From: Manduca sexta
Lineage: Eukaryota > Arthropoda > Insecta > Lepidoptera > Sphingidae
Reading direction: 5' to 3'
DNA length: 64,000 nucleotides
Assembly (NCBI RefSeq): GCF_014839805.1
Contig: NC_051126.1
Span: forward strand, 4,410,609-4,474,608
Both the position numbers and the translations under genes were made by a program. A model generated the notes under the pieces. That model searched no databases, was not told where the DNA came from, and saw only the letters and a list, made by a program, of their open reading frames with translations. Shown in pieces: positions 23,942 through 36,400 of this stretch. Numbering within the stretch: position 1 is the stretch's first letter; every line of letters begins with the position of its first letter.

Positions 23942-24956
23942 TTAGATTTTGATAACAGCCTTGCCGAAGTTGTTACCAGCCAACATTCCAACAAAAGCAT
24001 CATATAGGTTTTCGAAACCTTCCGAGATGTGCTCTCGCGCCTTCAGTTTGCCGGATTTGATCCATTCAATAAGTTGGACAAATGCCTCTGGCCATTTCGC
24101 CTCCCAACGTCACACCATGAAACCTTCCATTATCAATTGCTTGAACACCATGGCCGGTTGCACTACTGTGGCCTTCGGCATCTGAGCAGGATCCTCATTG
24201 TACGAGCTGATGCTTCCACATACAGAAATTCTTCCCATGACATTCATCTGACCTAATATCTGACTACTGATTTCTCCTCCGACATTATCAAAATAGCAAT
24301 CAACTCCGTTCGGAGCCGCTTGTTTAAGAGCTTTAGTTACGTTTACGGTTTTGTAGTTAAACGCTCTGTCGAAACCAAGGTCTTGCTCAAGCCATTGCAC
24401 CTTATCGTCAGAACCAGCAAATCCGATTACTTTACAACCTTTAATTTTTGCGATTTGTCCAACCAACGAACCGACCGCACCTGCAGCGCCAGTCACCACA
24501 ACAGTTTCTCCAGGCTTCGGCTTACAAATTTCTAAGAATCCGAAGTACGCGGTAGCACCAGGCATTCCTATAGCTCCAACAGCCAGGGATTCAGGAAGGC
24601 CTTGCATATCAGGCATTTTGTAGATATTTTGGCCTGGAGCCGTAGGTAAGCTGGGATTTACGATACAGTAATCGCACCACCCCTTGTGAGTGACTACCTT
24701 AGTGCCGACAGGGTAGGTAAGGTTCTTACTCTCTTTTACTACTCCTGCTTGAAAACTGAACTGGTCGTAAGGAATTGGTTTAGAGCTGTTGTAGGCCCGC
24801 AGGTAGGGGTCCACGCTGACCCACTCGCCTTGGATAAGTATTTCGCCGTCCTTAAGCGGTGGCAGTTCATATTCTACTATTTCGAAATCATCACGTTTCG
24901 GTACACCATCGAAGTTTTTTGAGTTTCTTTACGACGTATTTACGTGCTTTTACCAT
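23942..24956 (-). pseudogene. Prostaglandin reductase 1-like pseudogene (copy C)
   Basis: Nearly identical to copy B along its length, including MVKARKYVVKK at the start and the same stop and 3' flank. Two lesions disable it. After codon 11, extra bases (24914-24922) change the frame by +7 nt relative to B. A TGG (Trp) codon of B is TGA here (24112-24110), about three quarters through the protein. Between them the frame is intact, with VTGAAGAVGSLVGQIAKIKG and CYFDNVGGEISSQIL kept, so inactivation is recent. The acceptor before the ATG (TTTTATTACAG, minus) is preserved. Initiation at an internal codon could at most give a truncated protein without the C-terminus, unlikely to fold. Confidence 0.93.
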
Positions 24957-26234
24957 ATTGGTGATGATGTTTACACGGATCTGTAATAAAACAATACAAG
25001 TTATTTTAAGTTATTGTCTTTTTATTTCCAAAGAGATAATAATATCATTTCTTTTACACTCTATGTTTAGTATCAGGCGTTGCTTGTGGTTCCGCACGCG
25101 CTATTCCCTTGTCGGGTAAAAAGTCCCTCTGTCTACTTTTTTACCATCATATTCTACTAGGTCTTCGTTTGCGTGATAAGCCTTTCCCGGTACAAAACCC
25201 TCTAAAAGAAAAATAGATAGAAAAACGGCAACAGTAGTCTTTCAATTTAATACAGTCAATAGAAATATGTATTATGACCCAAAAATATACTGCTTAAATG
25301 ATGAATGAATCACATTTCATACTATAATCAAGCGTCGCCGCAAGATACTTTTTAACAATGTCGAAGAAAGAAATTAGCTTATTTTTTATAACGTAAACCT
25401 CCACGCCGGTCTGACTTCCGTCTTTTCTGGGGGATCCAGTCCTAAGTGCTATCCACACTAAGTGTGGCCCAACTCCAAGCGATTCTAACCCGAGGCATTA
25501 CCGGTTCACAGTTTATAATTATCATACAAGATACTTCTAGATCAGACATAACAATAGATAAAGCATCTCATGGAAATCTATATAAATACAGGTTAATTAC
25601 CGCATAAGCCGTTCTTAAATACATTATATTCTTTATATAAGAGAATATCGACTGATTTGGCTAATACCTTTTTTGATGTGTTCGTTTTTGTCGGGGCAAA
25701 GTTTGCTCGAAGCCTAATTTGAAAAAAAACATTATAGATGTTCTATCTTTCCAACTACTATTTTTGTATATTAAACATGAAGAAAAAGTCAGAATAAACC
25801 TGCACTTTATTTAGCTAATTGCAACTTACGAAGCATTATAATTATTTTTTTTTTAGTTCTAGCACTAGCAGCATTTATCGCACAATATAGTTGTTTGTGT
25901 AGATACAGTCTGATCTTAAAAGATAACATGACTGTTCACCAATTTGAAACGTTCTCCCAATACCCGCTATTACACGGCAGCGTATAGTTTGATGATCTTG
26001 ATGACTCGGCACAATTTTATAAACGTGAATATTCTAATTCATCCGCGTTTTCGTGATGTAATCGTATTTCGGGGAATTCAAGGTCCTCTAAATATAATAT
26101 TATCTCAGCAATTGTATAATTATTGTTGCTTTAGAATAAAACCTATTGCAACGTGCGTAGTGCTTAAATACGTTTGGATGTAACGATTTTCTCGGTATTC
26201 GGTAAAGCTTAGGTAGAAATAGATTTTTATTGTT
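24957..26234. other. Upstream flank of reductase pseudogene C
   Basis: The first 200 bases and the stretch 26020-26190 align with the flank of copy B (13669-13910 and 15765-15905). Nothing equivalent to the short-chain dehydrogenase pieces of copy B was found here. No independent gene seen. Confidence 0.5.
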
Positions 26235-26730
26235 TACTAGCTTCCGCCCGCAGCTTCGCCCGCGTGGATTTCGGGTTTAAAAAATGGAGAAGGTGCTCAA
26301 TTTGTCGGGATGTTTTTTTAATTTATGATGGTATGCAGGTGGTCCGATTGTCCGGTCAGGGTCTGATGATGGGATCCTGGTGAAATCGAAGGAACTTTTA
26401 ACCATTAAGGTTGCACACGAAATGACGGAAGCTTAAAAATGGAGTAACTTCTCCCGTTTTCCCAACATTTTCCATCACTGCTATGCTCCTATTAATTGTA
26501 GCGTGATGAAAAGAATACTATAACCAGCTCAGGAGTATGAAAAATAATTGTACCAAGTTAAGTTAAAATCCGTCGAGTAGTTTTTGTTTCTATAACGGTT
26601 ATACAGACAGACAGACAAAAATTTTACTAATTGCATTTTTCGCATCAGTATCGATCCCTAATCACCCTCTGATAGTTATTTTGGAAATATATTTCATGTA
26701 CAGAATTGACCTCTCTACAGATTTATTATA
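26235..26730 (+). repeat. Dispersed repeat with GCTTCGCCCGCG core
   Basis: Begins ACTAGCTTCCGCCCGCAGCT and ends in ACAGACAGACAGACAAAA plus an A/T-rich tail. This arrangement is very common in lepidopteran genomes and may be Helitron- or SINE-related. Other degenerate copies in this window: 31930-32230, 43555-43745, 47715-47965, 53450-53640, 54760-54960, 56960-57140 and 62690-62825 (reverse). Confidence 0.6.
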
Positions 26731-27034
26731 AGTATAGATATGCAAAAGTAGCTCAAAAATTGTCCATAACGAAAACAGGCATTTTAAAGTAAAACAAAAG
26801 AAATAATATCGTGAAGCCAACCAAATAACTAATGATATATTAAATTTTGTGACTGTTCAATTTAGTCGGGTCCGCGATATCACTTTTGTTGAGTTTCAGA
26901 ACGCGACATTACATTATTATATTCTGTGCTCCAACGCACACTGCTTTGATGTTAGGAACACACCTACATTGCTTAGACAACAGTGAACTTTATACAATAG
27001 CAATAAAGCTCAAATTGACTCTACGTATTAGTTA

Positions 27035-27212
27035 GAAAACGTTTGTATGGGAAATAGAAAAATGCTGTTTTGAGGATTTTCCCGGCAATTATTCGAATTT
27101 TTCTCACCTTTTAAACCTTCCCTAGACCTCCACGAATAATTCAAGACCAAGATAAGATAAATCCGTTAAGCCGTTCTCGAGTTTTAGCGAGACTAACGAA
27201 CAGCAATTCATT
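27035..27212 (+). repeat. Dispersed repeat fragment ending in the LINE tail
   Basis: Contains GGATTTTCCCGGCAATTATT, ATAAGATAAATCCGTTAAGC and GTTTTAGCGAGACTAACGAA followed by an AT-rich end. It looks like the 3' part of a lepidopteran interspersed repeat into which the neighbouring LINE inserted or against which it ends. Unclassified. Confidence 0.45.
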
Positions 27213-29950
27213 TTTATATATTTATTTTTATTTTATTTTTTATTTATTTATTTATTTATTTAAGGAAAACTTACAACTAGCATAACAAAAAGTAGTAAAT
27301 ATAACAAAAAAGATAAAGGTCAATTAAAAGTTTTCACAAATACAATACAATAATATAGAACAATAATAGGCAGATAACCAGCCTAGAGACCTACATATTT
27401 TAAATGTACATTACGATATGTGAAAAAATGCATTGCACAAAGTTTTCTTTAATTTAGTACAGTTGAAGTTAAAGAGATCAATATCAACATTAGAGGAAAC
27501 ATCATTGAATGATCTGCACGCTCTTATTAGGTACGAGTTCTGCCGATATGCTGATTTAGCAAATGGAACATACAAGAGGTTCGGTTTTCTAACCGTAGTA
27601 CAAGGTGTGCGCAGTCCGATTTTGCTTAATAGTTCAGGGCTATCAACCGTGCTATTGAGAATATTGAGAAGATATGCTAGATCGGCTATTCGCCTACGCT
27701 CCTGCAATGGAAGAATATGAAATTTCTTACATCGAGTAAAATAGTCATTAAAATAATTGCCTGAGCGGTATTGCAAATATCGTATAAATTTTTTGTATTT
27801 TTTCAATTTGGTTAATGTAAACATCATATATAGGGTTCCACACTTGCGAGGCATATTCAAGGTGGCTGCGGACGAAAGAACAATAAATTATTTTGAGTGT
27901 CTTGATGTCACTAAATTCTGAGCACAGTCTAAAAACGAAACCAAGTGCCATGGAGGCCTTCCTAACTATGTTCTCAACATGAGCATCGAACAACAGTTTG
28001 GTGTCAAAAGTAACTCCAAGGTCTCTTATAGAGTTCACACGTGATACAGTGGTGTTTAACAAGAAGTAGTTATGAAGATATGGTGTATGCTTCCGTGTGT
28101 AAGAACAAATGTAGCACTTACTGGCATTGAGATCTAGCTTATTGATATAGCAATAACTTTGAAATCTGTCAAGGTCGTCCTGGAGACGAAGGGAGTCTGC
28201 AACTGAGCCAATTGGGCAAAGTATTTTCATGTCGTCCGCATATAATAATATTTTGGAATGAATAAAGCTGTGAGATATGTCATTAATGAATATAATGAAC
28301 AGCAGTGGCCCCAACAAGGACCCCTGCGGAACCCCCTGACGGAATAAACATTGCTCTCGAAGAAAAACCGTTCAGAACAACAGTTTGACACCTGTTCTCA
28401 ACGTATGACGAAAACCATCTATAAAGGTTACCTCTAATTCCCAGGGATAGTAATTTATGCAGTAGAATTTTGTGGTCAATACGATCGAAGGCCTTACTAA
28501 AGTCCGTGTATATAACATCCACCTGACCACATCGAGACATGTGATGTGTTAAGAAGTCATTGCACAGAATCAAGTTTGAAGTGGTGGAACGCCCTTTTAG
28601 AAAACCATGTTGATAATCGCTAAAGCTATGTTTGAGAGCACTGTAGAGTTGTTGATAAACAATTTTTTCTAAAATTTTTGCGAATAAACAAAGCTTCGAA
28701 ATCGGTCTATAATTTTCAACAGAGTTTTTTGCTCCTTTTTTATGAATAGGCGTAATAAGTGCGCATTTCCATATGCTCGGCACCACGCCAAGATCAAGTG
28801 ACCGGCGGTATAATATTGTGAGAGGAACACTGAGACTTTTCGCACATTTAACAATGAAAGATGAAGGAATGCCATCAGGCCCCGCCGATTTATTGGAGTC
28901 GATAAATTTAAGCAGTCTGTACACCTCAAGTTCACGCACTTCAATTGATGGTAAATCTGCACAAACATTGGCAGACTCATTGATATCGTAAGTGCCTGAC
29001 GAACATGAGAGAAAATTTGAGTGAAAGTAATCACCAAACAGATTACAGATCTCCACTCCATCCTCAGAGGACCGATCTCCATATTTTATAACAGAAGGAT
29101 AACAATGTGACTGCTTCTTGGATTTAACGAAGGACCAAAACGCCTTGGGGTTCTTACGAATGTTATTTTCGATAAGTGAGATATATTTTACGAACATCTC
29201 ATTTTCAAGAATCTTGGCTCTTTCACGTAATAGAACAAAAGACTGATAATCGGAGACATTACCATATTTTCTGAATTTACTGTGGTATTTAGTTTTTTCT
29301 TTTAAAATTTTAATTAGAGGGCTTTTGTACCAAATAGGGTACTTATATTTGGGAACAATAGTTTTGGTAGGAATATATGAGTCGCGTAATTTGTAGAGGA
29401 CGTCATAAAAGAAGGTTAAGGACTCCTCAAAGGTCAACGCACTAAATTCTTGCAGCCAATTAACTTTATCTAATTCCGTGCAAATTGCATCAAAATCTGC
29501 TAAATTATATAAAAACTTCACACGTGGATTTTCGGTAAGCATATGAAGTTGAACAAAGTCAACCACGGCGCATAATGCTTTATGGTGTGGATCTTCGGGA
29601 ACAAGTGGGTCAATGCAACTTGTTACATTTATATCATTGTTAGAGAAAATTAGGTCTAAGATCCTATTATTACAATTAGTATAGGAATTGTATTGAAACA
29701 AGTTACATGCATTGAGATTGACAAAGAAGTCGCCCTGGACATGACCATAGATGTTAACAGGATACAGAGAGATGCTATCATCTGCCGGGACCCAGTTTAT
29801 GTGCGGCAAATTGAAGTCACCAAAAACCACAAATTTATCAGCAGGATGATTTAAGACAATCTTAATTAAATTGTCTGAGAAATTGGCTAGTTGATCGGCC
29901 ATTGAGAAACCGAGGTTTTCATATATAGATAATGATTTGGTGTCATCTTA
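27213..29950 (-). mobile_element. 5'-truncated jockey/CR1-like LINE with endonuclease and reverse transcriptase, inactive
   Basis: Minus strand; the element starts (5') near 29945 and ends in an AAAT-rich tail at 27213-27262. The first ORF part keeps the C-terminal half of an apurinic-type endonuclease (VVFGDFNLPHINW, NRILDLIFSNN, HHKAL). The reverse transcriptase follows with SAGPDGIPSSF, ITPIHKKG, ENYRPIS, QHGFLKGRST, DFSKAFDRIDH, then YADD in LLYADDMKIL, and a C-terminal region. Two frame breaks exist: an extra G in a five-G run (plus 28332-28336), just before PQGSLLGPLLF, and a shift near 27785-27800. The N-terminal endonuclease half and any ORF1 are missing, so it cannot move itself. It lies in the second duplication unit and has no counterpart in the first, so it probably inserted after the duplication. 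Confidence 0.93.
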
Positions 29951-29987
29951 TTTTTAAACAGCGCGCGATTATCGAAGTACATCAATA

Positions 29988-30160
29988 AGTATACAGGGTG
30001 TCCCAGAAAATAGTGTCAAGCGGAGGTCCAGAGATAGAGTACCCCTTGAGGTATTCGAATCACCCCCATGCATGTTCCGCGATTTTTCATAGTTTTCGAG
30101 TTATGAATATTTTTCTCAATTTTTGAGAATTTTCGATTTGAACGATTAAATGTTTTCTTT
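29988..30160. repeat. Possible transposon end (ACAGGGTGTCCCAG)
   Basis: ACAGGGTGTCCCAGAAAATA, followed by an AT-rich non-coding body with paired TTTTTGAGAATTTTCGA words. ACAGGGTGT termini are common in arthropod MITEs. A matching right end was not found, so this is tentative. Confidence 0.3.
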
Positions 30161-30544
30161 TTAAGAAAGTAGAAGACTTATTCGAGATTTTTTTATTGCA
30201 ACAAAATTATCAGTATTATTGTACTTTTTTGTTAAAAACAATTAGCTTCGTAACTTTAATGAAAATGTTAAAAGAAAATTTTGTATTTTTGAGTGGTACA
30301 ATGCAACGAGCAATTGCAGTCATAGTTACGCTCTTGACCGTTGAATTATCGATTTAGCAAACAAATTAAATAGAATAATAATTATTTAAATTAAAAATGT
30401 ATGTGTACATACTTTAAATATATCGTATAGTTTAAATGAATACAACATATTAGTGCTGGTCATTTATATAAGTATATCTACTACGTACTAGATTTGGCGA
30501 TGCGAACATTCACGGTGTTCAACTGCATTGAACTGTAATTTATT

Positions 30545-30895
30545 GAAAGTGACTTTATAATAATAAATTATATAATAATATCAGCCCTGTATTATATACT
30601 TGCTCGCTGCTGAGCACGGGCCTCTTCTACTACTGAGAGGGATTAGGCTTTAGTCCATCACGCTGGCCTAGTGTGCATTGGTAGACTTCACACATCTTCG
30701 AAATTCCTATAGAGAACTTCTCAGATGTGCAGGTTTCCTCACGATGTTTTCCTTCACCGTTAAAGGGAATGATAAATTCGCCAAGAATACACACATGATT
30801 TTTAGAAAAGTCAGAGGTGTGTGCTCTTGTGATTTGAACCTGCGGACATTCGTCTTGGCAGTCCGTTCCACACCCAACTAGGCTATTGCCGCTAT
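30545..30895 (-). mobile_element. tRNA-derived SINE, second family, full length
   Basis: On the minus strand the head reads AGCGGCAATAGCCTAGTTGG (A-box-like) and GCAGGTTCAAATC (B-box-like). The body contains AACGGTGAAGGAAAACATCG, AGGCCAGCGTGATGGACTAA and CTCTCAGTAGTAGAAGAGGC, and ends AATACAGGGCTGATATTATT. The 3' 140 bases recur on the plus strand at 35228-35370. Typical lepidopteran SINE. Confidence 0.85.
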
Positions 30896-31439
30896 TAAAA
30901 ATTTACTTTAGTAAGGTCATTATTGACAGCTTGTGGTTGTGTACGGAGTGCCGCTCATGATATAAAAACTCGAGTCTAAGTGTAAACCTGGATAAGAATA
31001 AAAAACATTAGCCAAATAAGTACAATAAAATTATTTATTGCTCAAGTGAGTAAATAAGTTATAACAGTGACGTTTCGGTCGCTATTTTAGTTCAGATTTT
31101 AAACAAATAGTTTATATGAACGTTTGTGTCTATAGAATATACGTCAATGCTGCTGGTTCGTTTGTTTGAAACATTATTACTTAGGTACTATTAATTATCA
31201 ACCCTGACATGTATCTAATCGATAAAAATTGTAACAATAATCGATACTAATCAACTATTTTTACCCTCCCTCCAACCCCAGATTCATTAACAGCTATTAC
31301 AGGGTTCACCCGAAATTTTACAAAATATAACCATACAACACATATACAGCAAATATCATACTTCAATCATAACTTCACTTTTCTCTAAAATATTTCGGTG
31401 TCTGTTAAAAAATCAACTCTAAAACTAAGATTTAATATA
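30896..31439. other. AT-rich stretch, no gene seen
   Basis: No exon or RNA gene recognised. It lies between a SINE and the duplicated promoter-like block. Confidence 0.4.
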
Positions 31440-31610
31440 TTTTTTAAATTAAATACGTACGTGAATTTTAAATAATCGATCAATACACGTCTGTCTCGCG
31501 TCCTGCGAACAATTGTATTAACACCGAGAGACGGCTTGCGATACTTAAATAAATAGATACTGGCGTCGATTTTATATTAATACTGTCCCAATATATCGTT
31601 ATACACTCGT
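31440..31610 (-). promoter_or_regulatory. Candidate first exon and promoter of reductase pseudogene C
   Basis: Partner of 19340-19490. On minus it reads AAGTATCGCAAGCCGTCTCT, GCAGGACGCGAGACAGACG and ATTCAC|GTACGT (donor at 31461). The similar spacing to a downstream reductase copy in both units suggests a spliced 5' leader exon; in this unit it would serve a dead gene. Similarity continues to about 31830. Confidence 0.42.
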
Positions 31611-31929
31611 AATTATGACAATATTTTTGGTAGTAGTCTGTTTCATTTTTATATCATTGTTTCGGTTGTTGTATTTTATTTTAGAAATTAAAAGAATCTT
31701 TTATAAGGATAAACATTATAGATGATATAAACCATAATTTAAATGAACTTTTAGTAGAACATTTAAATACAAATTAGTATGTCTCATCGAAAGTTCATGA
31801 AAAATATAAAAAGTTTGTTCTCTTTATTAAATTGTTTTTTTTTACAACTCAGTTAAAGATAGATACTTGCTACAATTCACTTCAACAAAGTTGCTTCTTA
31901 TCGGTAGACGTTATCTCGTAACTCCCATA

Positions 31930-32230
31930 ATATAAATAACTAGCATTTGCTCGTGGTGTGGCCCGTTTGAAAGTTTTCCGGGATAAAAATCCAGCCATAT
32001 CCCAGGGTCTCAAATTATCTCCATACCAAATTTCATTGAAATCCGCTGGGTAGTTTTTCTGAATTTTATTAAGCCGAACAATTACATCATACATGTTTGT
32101 TGCGTAATTTTAATCGTTTACGCAGCGCACGCAACGGAAGCTCTCAAGAGGAATAAATTTCCCCAGTTTTTTCAACATTTTTTATAAATGCTTCGCTCCT
32201 ATTGGTCATAGAACATCCGTGAGTCGAGAG
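31930..32230 (+). repeat. Dispersed repeat with GGGATAAAAATCCAGCC core
   Basis: Member of the family described at 26235-26730: AACTAGCATTTGCTCGTGG, CCGGGATAAAAATCCAGCC and AATTTCATTGAAATCCG in the usual order. Confidence 0.55.
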
Positions 32231-33421
32231 ACGAGGCAAAATTCGCACTGACCATCAGTTATTGAACAAAGTCATGAGCACAAAGTGAGTGACGAATCAC
32301 TTAATATTTTTACCGGAAAGTAGTTATGTAATAAAAATATATATTTAAAAAAATACATATAAACAATAATTTAGTAATGTAAACAGCTTCGAACGCCGAT
32401 TGCATGCACATGAAATTTGTTCGTTATACTGCAGTATAGATGATACAATAAAAAAAGTTATTATTTAATTATTTATTGAAAATAACACGGTAAATAATTA
32501 TAAACAACATCTTAAATATTTTACTATAAGAATCACAATAGAGCTTGTTGTTGAATTATACTTTAAATAGGATCTACAAAATATTTAGTAAATATTTCGG
32601 GATTACGTTGCCGATTCAGTAATTAATATATTTAAAGCCTATGCACACCGGGTCTGAATGGTAGAGTATTAAAATTATTACTAAAGGACATTCAAACTTA
32701 TTTAGTAGGAATACGAAATAAATTTCAAAGGTTTAAATTGATTCCGTGGTATCGTAATGGATTTCTTGACATGGCATTGGAAGGTGCGCTAAGGAATGCC
32801 GGGGCGCACTGCGATATGCAACAGCACACCGAAGGACGCCGTGTCATGCCGCGAAGTGAGGCAGTGCATTTTTCTTTCTTTCCATAGAGTGTCAACTAAT
32901 CTTTTAACCCTAGCATTAACATGGGCATCTTTTTTATTTGCAATAATCGATATTAAAAATTTACCATTTTAAAACTTCAAGCAAGAACAATACTCGTGCA
33001 AACGCAACTTATAACTAAAATGTTTATCAGACAGCAGGTGCTGTCGAGGTATATTTCGACGTGACGTGGAATGCCGCGGTTCGTTGTGGTGTCTTGGTAA
33101 GTTTCCGGAATACTACAGCATTTAAGCGACTAATGTGGGCTGACCGGTGGCGAATTCCTCTGCCTCTCCGTTCCGGTGTGCGCAGGCTTTTATGTTCACT
33201 TAATTATGTATAGTAATTCAAGTCATATTTCTTTTACTTAAAGTTCATACTGCTTCAAAGCTTATCTCTTCAATACCGAACACTATCTTATATAAGTGTG
33301 TAAGTAATATGCGTGTTTTTAAAAATCAAGCTATTGAACAAATTTTATAGTTGGTCCACTTCCGAAATTGCTTCGATTTAGTTTATTACGTATTCGCTTA
33401 CAGTAGAATAAGTCATCTTGA
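32231..33421. other. 3' flank of the neprilysin gene, no other gene seen
   Basis: AT-rich. The last roughly 65 bases, including GCTTACAGTAGAATAAG, are duplicated at 22745 beside the decayed neprilysin exon and so were part of the duplicated unit. Confidence 0.45.
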
Positions 33422-36400
33422 TCACCAAACAGTGCATTTGTCAGTGGGATTCATGGGAGATCCGGGCGGGCATTTGAACTCTCGCGCGAAATCGTGTGAG
33501 TTTGATAAAGTGCCAATAACTCTGAAGCGTCCTGGAGAATGGACGGCCGTTTTAAGTTTGTTTCTCATTGCTTCAGGTCGCATTGCTCCACACCAAACCT
33601 AGAAAAAAATGTTAATCACACTTAGCATATAATTCATTGAGAGTTTCGGTAAATATTTATGGTAAAACTGCTTAACTCGCAATAGGCGTATAGGTAATCA
33701 GACCCAGTTTGCATCCATGCTTCCTCGACCGAATCAATCAAAATCATCGAAATGAAAATCGAATTTACAAATAAAGGTAATCATGAAAATATGGGTGGTC
33801 AGTAATTCGTTCGTTTTTTCGCGTCTGCTTTAAGAGTAATGCGAACTTAACTTTATCTTCTTAGGACTCATATTCACCTGCGCAAAGTTGAGGAAGAACA
33901 ACTGCGTGTGCGTGTGGTTCAGTCCGGGTAAGGTCTCTCCAGCTGTGCCGTGTCGTTGTACCCAGTGTAAGTAGGCGCGAAACGCTTGCTTCACACCACC
34001 ATTGTCGGCTATATTCTCACCCTGGGTAACACACACATATAGGTGCTATTTTATTATACTTATACAATATAGCATACATTGCAAAATTCATCTGTAGACC
34101 AAGATTAGCGGCAATAGCTTAATAATTTTCTATTGGAGTGTTATTCAGTGTCCTAAAGTAAATAAATAATATTATGTGTAATGTATCCTGTGTTTACTTT
34201 TATTATTTAATAAAGTTAAATTTAGTGCGCCTCTTTTTTTGCATCTGTCATCGAGCCGGACATATTTTATTTACGCTCCATCAAATCCCATTATGAAATA
34301 GTCTCAGGCCTCGGGATTCTTACGGAATATTACAATATGAATTATAATTTTATAATTTTGCTCGTGTTAATAATGTATAGTAGTAGCAGTAGTAGCTGCC
34401 CCAAAATCCTTTGGTGGGCACCATGCAATTCTAGAGCGGTTACAGTACCCACTCGTCACATACGCATACGTCCCTAAATAATTTTAAGTAAGTACCTCTT
34501 TATACATATTGTACCTGTGTATTCACTCCGTCCAACTTCATATTCACTTCAGGCACAACGTATTGTCCGTATTGATCTATCAGACATTGCGCTCGATGAT
34601 GGAACGCTTCAATGGCAGAATCTGACCACCAGCGGTGCAGGTTACCATCACAGTCGAACAGTCGGCCTTTATCATCAAAGCCATGGGTTATTTCATGTCC
34701 TGCAATAATTTTTTATAAGGTTTTACTTGTGTTGCCGTTCGGGAGCTAAGTCCATTTAGTGCTTTCTTTGTTTACTTCTAACAAGCATTCAAACATTTTT
34801 ACTAATTTTCCCTTTTACATATTACAATGAATTTTGAACACATTGATTATTTTATTTTATTAAGTGCTACTATCTATCAAGGAAGCGATATTGATAATGT
34901 TTTATAATTATGTAAATATTATTGAAAATTACTAAAATGTTTGAGTTATATTTATTGTATTTTGGGATTTATTATCAAGATAACATTCAAAATACCAATT
35001 CCTTAGATCGACAATGTTAAAAAGAAATATTATAACTATCTCATAACATATGAAATGACACCATAAATGGTACAATTCATGGGTATGCACAAGCAGCAGC
35101 AAACAACATATGGAAGATAATTTTATTTTCGCCCGTAATAATGACAAAGAGTTAGTTATCAGCGACGTTATGCTAGAAATATAAATGTTCTTTAAAAAAA
35201 AATTAAACTCGTATAATTTCGAACTTGTAGGAATTTCGAGGATGTGTGAAGTCTACCAATCCGCACTAGGCCAGCGTGGTGGACTAAGGCCTAATCCCTC
35301 TCAGTAGTAGAGGAGGCCCGTGCCCAACAGTGGATCAGTATATAATACAGGGCTGATATTATTATATTATAAACTCGTATAAATGAAAAAGCATGTGCAG
35401 ATCTTTTCTTTCGATTTCGATTAAGAATCCACGCGAATACGCATGCATTTGTACACCTTGTGAACAATTTGACGCATCAACGCGCCCCGACGTTGCGCTC
35501 GATTTGACACCTAGTTTAGATATTGCATACCAATAACAACTCCAATTCCTCCGTAGTTGAGGGAGCGTGGGAAATGCCTGTGGTAGAACGGCGGTTGTAA
35601 TATACCAGCTGGGAACATGATTTGGTTCTTGTTGCGGCTGTAGTACGCGTTCACCACTGCTGGCGCTGTGTTCCATAGCGTCTTGTTTACTGGTTGTCCG
35701 ATACTGGAATGTTATAGGAAAATGAGTACTATGATTCATACGTTTTAAGTCGAAATATAATGTAGCTAAGATTGGTGGCGTAGTTGTGTTAAGGTACGAC
35801 TGCAGTGCTGAGGTTTTGGGTTCAATCTCCGAGTCGGACATAGTGATATTGAGTATTTCTACTCAGTATCTGAAATTTGTGCCCGATAAGGCGATAGGCT
35901 CTTCCCTTTATCACATCATGGGGCGGAATACATACGTCGGGAAGTGGGTGCATTAATTGCGTCTTTGCCTAACCCTTCAGGTATAAAAAGCATGAGTGTG
36001 AGTAAAAATATGGCTTATATTCTTTAGTGAAACGGTGGTATTCTATTAAATACAAAACAAAGCAAACAAACACACATTCATTAATTGGAATAATATTCAT
36101 AATCTATTAATTAGTTGTAATGATTACCTCTATAAACCCACAAAGTTATAAGTTTAGGTACTTCTTTATAAGTACCTACATTAGCGAAGCTTATAACTAA
36201 TATATTATATCGTACTAAGCGCTTTAGTCGCTGTGCAGGATAAATACATGAGCATATATTATGTTTTATTTAGTGCCAAACGTCGTTATTATTTTAATGA
36301 TTGTATTTACATGATTATTTGCTCAATTATATCCCTTCCAGTTCTGTCGAAAGGTTAATGCCGCCGTTATTTTTATTAATTTTATAGTGGAATGAATATT

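Noticed and set aside
33351..33602. 83-codon plus-strand frame beginning near 33351
   Set aside because: It is the antisense of the neprilysin terminal exon, whose minus-strand reading ends in the family-typical CTVW.
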